Shown here: positions 20,355 through 26,105 of the stretch, piece by piece
Layout: every line of letters starts with the position of its first letter
Position numbering within the stretch: the first letter of the stretch is position 1
Origin: a virus
Length of the DNA: 64,000 bases
Reading direction: 5' to 3' (one strand)
IMG/VR virus record: IMGVR_UViG_3300044547_000928
Coordinates: 1-64,000 of that record
Position numbers and translations under genes: made by a program
Notes under the pieces: generated by a model
The model's input: the letters and a program-made list of their open reading frames with translations, nothing else
Database searches by the model: none
Told to the model about the DNA's origin: nothing

Positions 20355-20366
20355 TTGATATATCAC
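20355..20366. promoter_or_regulatory. Operator TTGATATATCAC
   Basis: TGATATATCA core, with a half-site GTGATAT 12 bases before it. Confidence 0.6.
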
Positions 20367-20418
20367 GGGAGGAGGGTCGCGAGGGTTGGCGAGGCTCACG
20401 CCCCGCCCGCCGTTGGCG

Positions 20419-20532
20419 TCAGTCCACCGCCTTGTAGCAACAATCGAGGCAGTAGCCCTCAGCGCCCTCAACCTTGTCGTTCAGGCAATCGCTTGCCTCG
20501 CACTTATTGTCTATGTCGTGTGTGTTTGTCAT
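20419..20532 (-). CDS. Cys-rich 37-residue protein on the minus strand, leaderless
   Basis: The leftward frame MTNTHDIDNKCEASDCLNDK, ending GYCLDCCYKAVD, has C-x4-C and CLDCC, a zinc-finger-like layout similar in style to the rightward Cys-rich peptides at 18703 and 18968. Its ATG is the seventh base after a minus-strand -10 box. It is the only leftward gene in the left arm. Confidence 0.6.
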   Translation of the reverse strand: MTNTHDIDNKCEASDCLNDKVEGAEGYCLDCCYKAVD

Positions 20533-20538
20533 AATAAT

Positions 20539-20567
20539 AGTATAGCACGCTATAGCATACAATGCAA
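20539..20567 (-). promoter_or_regulatory. Minus-strand promoter TTGCAT-17-TATACT
   Basis: Read leftward, TTGCAT (20567-20562) and TATACT (20544-20539) are 17 bp apart, and the ATG follows at base seven. Confidence 0.75.
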
Positions 20568-20590
20568 CTCAAATAAATAATAATTTGGGG

Positions 20591-20619
20591 TTGCCGTGCG
20601 CGACTTAGTGTGCTATAAT
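20591..20619 (+). promoter_or_regulatory. Promoter TTGCCG-17-TATAAT
   Basis: TTGCCG (20591-20596) and TATAAT (20614-20619), back to back with the minus-strand promoter. Confidence 0.7.
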
Positions 20620-20649
20620 AGTATTCTAACCTAGTGAGAGGAAAATACA

Positions 20650-20940
20650 ATGGGCAACTTACACGCAGACGGCGCTTGGATAGAATTCACCAAGTGGCGC
20701 GACACCTGCATAAACTCAACCAATATCGAGAATGTCTATATGGCAGGCGATACACGCTACACCTTGCAACTCTCGCGTAAGCAACAGCGCGACTGCGCGG
20801 TGGTGGGCGCGGTGTACCGTGCAATTCACACGGACGCCGAGACGGGCGTTACCCAAGCCGTCAAGGCAGGCTCATTCCGCATTGAGCCGAACGGCGAGGT
20901 GACACGCTACCCAGTGGGGTTGCGCGCGTTACTCCGCTAA
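20650..20940 (+). CDS. Hypothetical protein
   Basis: The 96-residue product (MGNLHADGAWIEFTKWRDTCINSTNIENVYMAGDTRYTLQLSRKQQ) looks like a mixed alpha/beta soluble protein. GAGAGGAAAATAC precedes it. Ends just before module 8. Confidence 0.65.
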   Translation: MGNLHADGAWIEFTKWRDTCINSTNIENVYMAGDTRYTLQLSRKQQRDCAVVGAVYRAIHTDAETGVTQAVKAGSFRIEPNGEVTRYPVGLRALLR

Positions 20941-20958
20941 ATAAGTGGAAAAATAGTG

Positions 20959-20998
20959 CGGGTTGGTGGTTGCAATTACTGCCAACCCGTGCTATAAT
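20959..20998 (+). promoter_or_regulatory. Terminator-promoter fusion module 8
   Basis: CGGGTTGG (20959-20966) pairs with CCAACCCG (20982-20989). TTGCAA (20970-20975) is in the loop, TATAAT is 20993-20998. No gene follows, only a CCCCGC/GCGGGG hairpin, so a short RNA is possible. Confidence 0.8.
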
Positions 20999-21045
20999 AT
21001 AAGTATGAGATAGCGCGACAGAGCCCCGCTAAAAAGGCGGCGCGG

Positions 21046-21137
21046 GGTGCTGGCGTTGGCGTGAGGGCGCAGAGGGTCGAGCCAAGGGCGCAAGGGTCGA
21101 GGGAAACGCTCAAGGGTCGAGGGCAGGGACCAGACCG
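21046..21137. repeat. GC-rich AGGGTCGAG/AGGGCGC repeat, unit 4
   Basis: GGCGTTGGCG and AGGGTCGAGGG words like those of unit 3. No gene visible. Confidence 0.6.
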
Positions 21138-21203
21138 CCCGAGGAACGGAAGCGCGAAATAAACCCGAACCCAAGGAAACACCATATTCTTGGCGCAGGG
21201 GCC
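21138..21203. repeat. Two-box repeat element, copy 7
   Basis: CCCGAGGAACGG (21138-21149), AAATAAACCCGA (21157-21168), GGAAACACCATATTCT (21175-21190). The gap to TATTCT is 19 bp. The G-box is reduced to GGCGCAGGGGCC. Confidence 0.85.
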
Positions 21204-21290
21204 GTGATATATCTCTGATATATCACGGCAAAACCCACAAAACGCGGGTCGGTGATATATCACCAAGATATCACGCCCGTGATATATCAC
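21204..21290. promoter_or_regulatory. Cluster of four TGATATATC operators
   Basis: GTGATATATCTC (21204), CTGATATATCAC (21215), GTGATATATCAC (21252) and GTGATATATCAC (21279). Densest group of this site in the window. Confidence 0.75.
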
Positions 21291-21299
21291 ACTCTCCGC

Positions 21300-21530
21300 G
21301 TTCGCCGTTGAGAGTTATCCACAGGCTAAAAAGTTATCCACAAGGCTACGCCGTCACCGTCTCGCGCCGTTGCCCGTCTCACCGTCTCGCGCGCCGTCTC
21401 GCCGTGTCTATATATAGCGCGCCGTCAATTTGGGCAGATATCGCGGAAACCCTTACGGCGTAAGGCTTAGACGGGATAACGGGAAAATATAAAAAAAAAT
21501 TAGAAAATATGCGCATATTCCGCACATTCT
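21300..21530. other. Candidate replication origin region
   Basis: Paired DnaA boxes, a cluster of operator palindromes just upstream, GCGCGCCGTCTCGCCGTCTC repeats, and then an A-rich stretch (about 21483-21515) that could unwind. There is no gene between 21006 and 21598. This fits an origin but nothing here proves it. Confidence 0.45.
21315..21342. promoter_or_regulatory. Two direct DnaA boxes
   Basis: TTATCCACA at 21315-21323 and 21334-21342, 19 bp apart, both perfect. Confidence 0.8.
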
Positions 21531-21598
21531 GCCATTCAGTCGGCTAAATTGTTCTCACTGGCGAAACGCGCCAGCACCTAATGAAAGAGAGTTACCCA

Positions 21599-21856
21599 AT
21601 GAACACAAGCCCATTCACTACGGCGGAACTAATCCGCCTACCGCGTAACGCTTACGCATACCGAAACAGGTTCGGCGTGTGGGGTATTCGTCAAGACGCC
21701 GTCAGTGTTGAGACAGTCGTAGAGACTGGCAATAACCAACCACTACGCCCATCGGATTACTACCTAGCACCCGTTGACAGTGTCGTTATCGCAAGCCGTC
21801 AAGCACGCGCGACACAAGTAGAGCGTTCACTAGAGAGCGCGAACTACTGGAACTAG
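21599..21856 (+). CDS. Hypothetical protein
   Basis: The 85-residue product (MNTSPFTTAELIRLPRNAYAYRNRFGVWGIRQDAVSVETVV) starts behind GAAAGAGAG. No TTGCAA-type promoter is visible upstream. Followed by a 13-bp hairpin. Function unknown. Confidence 0.65.
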   Translation: MNTSPFTTAELIRLPRNAYAYRNRFGVWGIRQDAVSVETVVETGNNQPLRPSDYYLAPVDSVVIASRQARATQVERSLESANYWN

Positions 21857-21866
21857 TCCAGTAGGT

Positions 21867-21901
21867 GAATGTCACCGCGTACCCCTCGCGCGGTGACATT
21901 C
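21867..21901 (+). terminator. Strong hairpin terminator
   Basis: GAATGTCACCGCG pairs perfectly with CGCGGTGACATTC over a 9-base loop. Confidence 0.8.
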
Positions 21902-21939
21902 CTAGAGTGCCTAGACAAGTGCTAGACATTCTAGGAATG
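21898..21939. repeat. CTAG-rich inverted repeat
   Basis: CATTCCTAGA and TCTAGGAATG flank two inner CTAGA words, giving four CTAG in 33 bases. A possible operator for the membrane protein gene at 21985. Confidence 0.55.
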
Positions 21940-21984
21940 GTAAAACATTCACAACAACAACAACAACAGAAACGGAACAACATA

Positions 21985-22671
21985 ATGAAAACTACATTCA
22001 CACAAAAATTAGATAACTACATAGAAAAAACTAGCGGAATGATTACAATTCTTAGCCTTATTGGTGTTTTCGTTGGGGCATTGTTCGCATTGTCACTTGC
22101 GCACGATTACAACACGGGAACGGCTAACGCGTTCGGAATTGTAATTTTCTTAGTGTTTTTCGGCGTATGTCTCGGCGGAATGGGAACCTGGATATTCGTT
22201 GAGAAAGTAGGCGAACAGAACACCGCGAACACGGCTAAGCACCTACACGCCTACTACAAGAACGAACTAGACAAAGTGCGCGTAGCACTACACGCCGACA
22301 AGAACGCCGACACTGGCGCGCTAGTCGCGCAAGCCAACTACCTCTCGCGCGAATTGTTCCGCGTTCGTGAACTTGCCGAAACGCAAGAGACAGAGATAGA
22401 CGCGCTAGAGCGTGACTTAGTGAAAACGGAACAGCGCAAGAACTTTGCCCTACGCGATATGGCAACGGCAGAGCGTCAGCGTGACGGCTACCGTTCACTA
22501 TGCGACACGAACGAACTACTAAAGAACGCGCTACGCGAGACACACGCACGCAAAGAACGCGAATTAGTGGCAGACCTTGCGCACGCACGCGAACTACTGG
22601 CGCGGTTCGGACTTGACCTAGTAGAACACGAACAGGCAGACGCCTACGCGCAAGAGAACTACACGCGCTAG
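21985..22671 (+). CDS. Two-helix membrane protein with long coiled coil
   Basis: The 228-residue product has two membrane segments (about residues 18-40 and 49-72) and then about 140 residues of Arg/Glu-rich heptads (RELAETQETEIDALERDLVKTEQ). It has no clear ribosome site, only CGGAAC. Shape resembles spanin-like or tethering proteins, but no such motif is present. Codon choice is markedly GC-rich compared with the head genes. Confidence 0.7.
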   Translation: MKTTFTQKLDNYIEKTSGMITILSLIGVFVGALFALSLAHDYNTGTANAFGIVIFLVFFGVCLGGMGTWIFVEKVGEQNTANTAKHLHAYYKNELDKVRVALHADKNADTGALVAQANYLSRELFRVRELAETQETEIDALERDLVKTEQRKNFALRDMATAERQRDGYRSLCDTNELLKNALRETHARKERELVADLAHARELLARFGLDLVEHEQADAYAQENYTR

Positions 22672-22691
22672 TCACTAAGTACCGCGCAACA

Positions 22692-22730
22692 CGGCGCGCA
22701 CATTCTCACCCGTTGAGAGTGTGCGCGCCG
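22692..22730 (+). terminator. Very strong hairpin terminator
   Basis: CGGCGCGCACATTCTCA pairs over its full 17 bases (one wobble) with TGAGAGTGTGCGCGCCG around a 5-base loop. Confidence 0.85.
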
Positions 22731-22776
22731 TTCGCGTATATATGGGAACACACACACGACACGAAAGAGAATGAGA

Positions 22777-23052
22777 ATGAACTACTACACACGCACACGA
22801 AAACACTGGCGAAAGTACTGGCGAACGGTACGCGCCGAAACACTGGCGAACCTGTACGGCACGACACGACACGACACGCGCGCGCACGCGTTCACGCTTG
22901 CCGACATAGAGCCCGACACGGAACTAGACACGGAACTAGACACGGCGCAAGTATGGGAACTACCGACACGGCGCGACACTCTCACACTGGCAGAGTGGCG
23001 CGATATGCGGAACGACATAGACGCGACACACAACACGGCAGACGATTACTAG
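22777..23052 (+). CDS. Arg/Thr/Asp-rich hypothetical protein
   Basis: The 91-residue product (MNYYTRTRKHWRKYWRTVRAETLANLYG) is basic at the start and acidic at the end with PDTELDTELDTAQ repeats. AAAGAGA lies 6 bases before 22777. An overlapping frame from 22713 exists but is all Arg/His and looks like a shadow. The DNA is dominated by ACACG and ACGCG words. Confidence 0.55.
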   Translation: MNYYTRTRKHWRKYWRTVRAETLANLYGTTRHDTRAHAFTLADIEPDTELDTELDTAQVWELPTRRDTLTLAEWRDMRNDIDATHNTADDY

Positions 23053-23183
23053 GCGCGCGCTACGCGTAGCCCCTGAGACACGCCTAGACGCGCTTAGACG
23101 CGCGCTAGGCACTCTCACGCCCAGACACACGCAACGGCACGCCGAACGCGTTAGAACGCACTAGAACGCGCCTACGGCGAAGG

Positions 23184-23197
23184 CGAACAAGTGTTCG
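23184..23197. promoter_or_regulatory. SOS-box-like site CGAACAAGTGTTCG
   Basis: Matches CGAAC-N4-GTTCG, 10 bp before a DnaA box pair. The gap 23053-23432 has no gene; it holds this site, DnaA boxes, an operator and a second SOS-like site. Confidence 0.7.
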
Positions 23198-23207
23198 GGC
23201 AGAGGCT

Positions 23208-23227
23208 TTATCCACAGGTTATCCACA
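23208..23227. promoter_or_regulatory. Two direct DnaA boxes
   Basis: TTATCCACA at 23208-23216 and 23219-23227, 11 bp apart (one helix turn). Confidence 0.8.
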
Positions 23228-23247
23228 GGCAAGCGACCACTCAGAGT

Positions 23248-23259
23248 GTGATATATCAG
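23248..23259. promoter_or_regulatory. Operator GTGATATATCAG
   Basis: Last TGATATATCA site I found. None was noticed in the structural half. Confidence 0.65.
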
Positions 23260-23281
23260 ATACCCCCCCACCCCCCTAAAG

Positions 23282-23295
23282 CGAACATATGTTCG
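23282..23295. promoter_or_regulatory. SOS-box-like site CGAACATATGTTCG
   Basis: Identical 14 bases to the site at 16946. It marks the boundary between the left arm and the leftward block. Confidence 0.7.
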
Positions 23296-23348
23296 GTCAG
23301 GAATTTTTATTTAGCGTCCCCCACATTTTTTACCTGTAATCACCTGTA

Positions 23349-23364
23349 TAGGTGACCTGTCCTA
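23349..23364. repeat. Inverted repeat TCACCTGTATAGGTGA
   Basis: TCACCT and AGGTGA arms around GTAT, flanked by two more ACCTG words. It lies between convergent genes and may stop transcription from both sides or bind a protein. Confidence 0.5.
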
Positions 23365-23432
23365 TGTATGGTCCCGATACCACACTGCTGCCATCAAAGT
23401 CAGCGCTGATAGTAGAACTAGTAGGTCCATGA

Positions 23433-23921
23433 CTAAAACTTCAAATGTTCTGGTGAGATGAGTCGCGTATCATCTGGTGAATAGTTTGCAGGAGTACCAA
23501 GTTCCCAAGCCTTGTCATACTCAATCCAGCCAAAGATTTCACAGATGCGAAGTTCAGGCATGAATGGTTTAGCAACAAACAAGATTAAACCCTTGCCCAA
23601 GTCCTTGCGCCGCACTGCGGCGGTATCCCGAGTACGAAGTCTCCGTACTTCAATGTTGCTTCCAACATCAGGTTGCCCCCTGTACTTGCCGTGTTCTTGT
23701 GCATTCCATACATGACCAGACCAATATCTGTTGGTGTACTTTGCTACTGATAGTTCTGCTACACAAGCAGCAACTTGAGCAGTACGGTCGTCTTCCATGC
23801 GACTCTTGTCGTAATAAGCAGCATCGCTCTTGCCCCAGTTCTCGATGTATCTACGAGTGCCTACATGGGAAGCCCATTCGTATTCCCAAGGTTCTAGTGT
23901 GATGACGATAGGTGTGTTCAT
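23433..23921 (-). CDS. PD-(D/E)XK nuclease-like protein
   Basis: The 162-residue product has an N-terminal helix with ACVAELSVAKYTNRYW, then QPDVGSNIEVRRLRTR, which fits D...E-x-(K/R) of the PD-(D/E)XK fold, with a final beta-rich part (GLILFVAKPF...EIFGWI). ATGA overlap with the gene before (leftward) and GGAG fix the start. Comparable proteins of this size occur in many phages. Enzyme activity is inferred. Confidence 0.6.
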   Translation of the reverse strand: MNTPIVITLEPWEYEWASHVGTRRYIENWGKSDAAYYDKSRMEDDRTAQVAACVAELSVAKYTNRYWSGHVWNAQEHGKYRGQPDVGSNIEVRRLRTRDTAAVRRKDLGKGLILFVAKPFMPELRICEIFGWIEYDKAWELGTPANYSPDDTRLISPEHLKF

Positions 23922-24673
23922 TTCTTTCTCCATATGAGTTGATTGTTGACTAGGGAACAAACTGCTCTCTTACCGTTAATCCGAGTCTGCCCGTAACGAT
24001 AGAGACAAGCCCTGCCAAAGGCAGGTCTAGCGGGGAGCACAGTAATAGTTACAATGGGTGCTACTGTGGCAGGTAATGAGACAGTTGTGGAAGATGTGGG
24101 AGTGGGAAATGCGCCGAGCCCTGCAGGCGATGAAGCAATCACCAACGCCCCAGGTAGGACTATCGTCTTACTCCAAGAAGAATTTAAGCCATAGTCGTAT
24201 TTCACCGCAATTTCGAGATGGTATGAACCAGCGTACATATAAGACTGAATCTGCACAGGCCCGAATGCAAAGTATGGGCTACAAGGGTTATCGGAAGAAC
24301 ACTTCACATTATAATAGCCCATCGGATTACCATCAGATGACCCTGCGTAACCAATCGAATACCCCCGACCAGTAAGAGTGTGGACAAGGGTTCCATCAGC
24401 AATCCAGAAGTTACCCATTGGGTTATTGATTCCAATACGAAGTCCTCTGATTTGAACTGGAGCAGTAACTACCTCAGGTAGTCGCAGATAACCATCAAGA
24501 CCTCTGATTTGGGTGAATGATTGGATGTATGCAGCACCATCTAAAGTGGGGCAATTTTCCCAGCAAAAGCCGTTCTCATCCCAAGACAAATTTTGTGAAC
24601 GAACAGGAATGGGACCGTATAGGAAGATTATAAGAGAGAGTAAAATTCCAAAAATCTTTTTTGCTTTCCTCAC
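23918..24673 (-). CDS. Secreted protein of unknown function
   Basis: The 251-residue product has a clean signal peptide (KKIFGILLSLIIFLYGPIPVRSQ) and six later cysteines (CWENC, CSSDNPC, and a C-terminal pair), as expected for an exported disulfide-bonded protein. Gly/Tyr/Asn-rich beta sequence and a Thr/Pro/Val linker near residues 190-215 precede a small C-terminal domain (ACLYRYGQTRINGKRAVCSLVNNQLIWRKK). Could alter the host surface. Confidence 0.7.
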   Translation of the reverse strand: MRKAKKIFGILLSLIIFLYGPIPVRSQNLSWDENGFCWENCPTLDGAAYIQSFTQIRGLDGYLRLPEVVTAPVQIRGLRIGINNPMGNFWIADGTLVHTLTGRGYSIGYAGSSDGNPMGYYNVKCSSDNPCSPYFAFGPVQIQSYMYAGSYHLEIAVKYDYGLNSSWSKTIVLPGALVIASSPAGLGAFPTPTSSTTVSLPATVAPIVTITVLPARPAFGRACLYRYGQTRINGKRAVCSLVNNQLIWRKK

Positions 24674-24852
24674 AGGTCGCGCATCCGAACTTTGTCCGAT
24701 GTCCAGCGCATCTGATAGGCGCGGCGTGCGGCGTTGGACTCAAGGCGTCGGGTGCGTTCAGGTTCAGGAAGTTGCATAATCTTCTCTACGCGCTTCTTAT
24801 TCTTTCTCTCGCGTTCATATGCTTTGCGTGCTTCAGGGTCTTTAAGTGGCAT
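24670..24852 (-). CDS. Small basic protein
   Basis: Sixty residues, MPLKDPEARKAYERERKNKKRVEKIM, highly charged and helical. The opening MPLKDPEARKAY is a common start among small phage DNA-binding or HNH-associated proteins. Coupled by ATGA to the secreted protein gene. Confidence 0.65.
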   Translation of the reverse strand: MPLKDPEARKAYERERKNKKRVEKIMQLPEPERTRRLESNAARRAYQMRWTSDKVRMRDL

Positions 24853-24860
24853 TGATTTCC

Positions 24861-25340
24861 TCAGTCTGTAAAGGGTCTTTGTTTAGCACCAACAAGTGCT
24901 GCTTCTTCTGGAGTACAAGTCATTCTAGTGCCGCGAAAGCCTACAGGGCAGATTCTATCTTTTTCCATTACCCAAAGGTGATATTGATTTGCCTCATCAA
25001 TTAGTTCTGATTCACGAGGATAAATCTCGATTGCTTCGTATTCTTCACCTACTAATTCATTCTTGATTCGCTGTAGGGCACGCCAGTCATGGATTGCCTT
25101 TTTATCCCTACGCTTAATGGACAGATACTTCCAGGTATGCCCGTCTTCGTCTTTAATGTCTTTCATATTGACTTGATAAACATCGTTAACAAAGCATTCA
25201 GTCTCTTGGCGCCACCTCATCATCTCTTCCCATTGGTCTTGAGAGATGTGGTCTGGCTTGCCAGTGGCTGGGTAATTGCCGATATGCCACTCGCCCCATG
25301 TCCGTGGTTGAGTCCGCCCTGACTTCTTTTTCTTGGTCAT
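24861..25340 (-). CDS. Conserved phage protein (DUF7694-like)
   Basis: The 159-residue product has HDWRALQRIKNELVGEEYEAIEIYPRESELIDEANQYHLWV, a block I recognise from a widespread family of small phage and bacterial proteins (WRxLQRIKNE...AVELFPxES.LVD.ANQYHLWV). Function unknown. AAAGGAG precedes the start. First gene of the leftward block. Confidence 0.75.
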   Translation of the reverse strand: MTKKKKSGRTQPRTWGEWHIGNYPATGKPDHISQDQWEEMMRWRQETECFVNDVYQVNMKDIKDEDGHTWKYLSIKRRDKKAIHDWRALQRIKNELVGEEYEAIEIYPRESELIDEANQYHLWVMEKDRICPVGFRGTRMTCTPEEAALVGAKQRPFTD

Positions 25341-25359
25341 TATTTTCTCCTTTATTAGG

Positions 25360-25389
25360 TTGACATCAGTATAGCACCACATTTATACT
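25360..25389 (+). promoter_or_regulatory. Rightward promoter in divergent region
   Basis: TTGACA (25360-25365) and TATACT (25384-25389), 18-bp spacer. On the other strand TATACT at 25373-25368 may serve the leftward block, so the two promoters overlap. Confidence 0.6.
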
Positions 25390-25434
25390 TTCGTTGTGAT
25401 ACTCTTTTATCAACCTTGTTAGGAGGTGAATGTG

Positions 25435-25632
25435 ATGATATTCGAAAAAGGAATATTTGTAGAGCATAAGAATGTGCGACAGAAAGTTAATGTCGGTTGT
25501 GCATTGTGCTTCACAGGAATCGCAGACGCGAGAAGTCATGTAGGCTCTCCGTTCTGTGAAGAGCAAAGCATTGCATCTGGTGGCCGTTGGGCTCATTGCC
25601 AGTGTGATACTTGCAAATCAGCAACTAACTGA
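25435..25632 (+). CDS. Cys-rich small protein
   Basis: The 65-residue product has CALC near residue 22, a later single Cys and CQCDTC near 57, consistent with a zinc fold. AGGAGGTG is 6 bases before ATG 25435. GTG starts just upstream are alternatives. First gene of the packaging arm. Confidence 0.65.
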   Translation: MIFEKGIFVEHKNVRQKVNVGCALCFTGIADARSHVGSPFCEEQSIASGGRWAHCQCDTCKSATN

Positions 25633-25781
25633 TTTTAAAACAAAATTAGCAAGTGGCAAGTTGTGGATACTTTAGTCCCCAAGCAAGGGTTTGGTAGCGG
25701 GAGGGAATAGTAAATGGCATCGAATAGGGGAATTATACAAGATGGAAAAATTACAAAAAAACTTTTACGGGTCTCTTAATC

Positions 25782-26105
25782 ATGGCTGAAAAAGTAAGAG
25801 GCGGAATGCCCAAGTCGGATTGGAAGCGACAACTTTCAGACGATGCCCTAAATCGTCTTCAGCGACGCAAACTAGTTCTTGAAACTCTACGCAAACAAAC
25901 TGCTATTGCAGAACAAAGGCTCCGTAATGACATTTTTAATACATGGAGAACTGGTGAAGGAACAATGCGCGCTATTGGCGAAGCATGTGGTTACACGACT
26001 AACTGGATTTCTCTCTTGATTCAACGAATTAAGAACGATGACACTTTGCTTGAACAAGCAATTGAAGATTGGATGAAGGAAAATCCTGGTGAGGAACTCA
26101 AATGA
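25782..26105 (+). CDS. Helix-turn-helix DNA-binding-like protein
   Basis: The 107-residue product ends in TMRAIGEACGYTTNWISLLIQRIKNDD, a clear helix-turn-helix, behind a basic helical N-terminus. It lies just upstream of the terminase genes and could be an accessory packaging or regulatory protein. No good ribosome site. Overlaps the next start by ATGA. Confidence 0.65.
   Translation: MAEKVRGGMPKSDWKRQLSDDALNRLQRRKLVLETLRKQTAIAEQRLRNDIFNTWRTGEGTMRAIGEACGYTTNWISLLIQRIKNDDTLLEQAIEDWMKENPGEELK

Noticed and set aside
21300-21530. Proven replication origin
   Set aside because: DnaA boxes and AT-rich DNA are suggestive only; no replication genes or skew data can be seen here.
22713-23069. Rightward Arg/His-rich 118-residue frame
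   Set aside because: It is a shadow of the better-supported frame at 22777 in ACACG-rich DNA.
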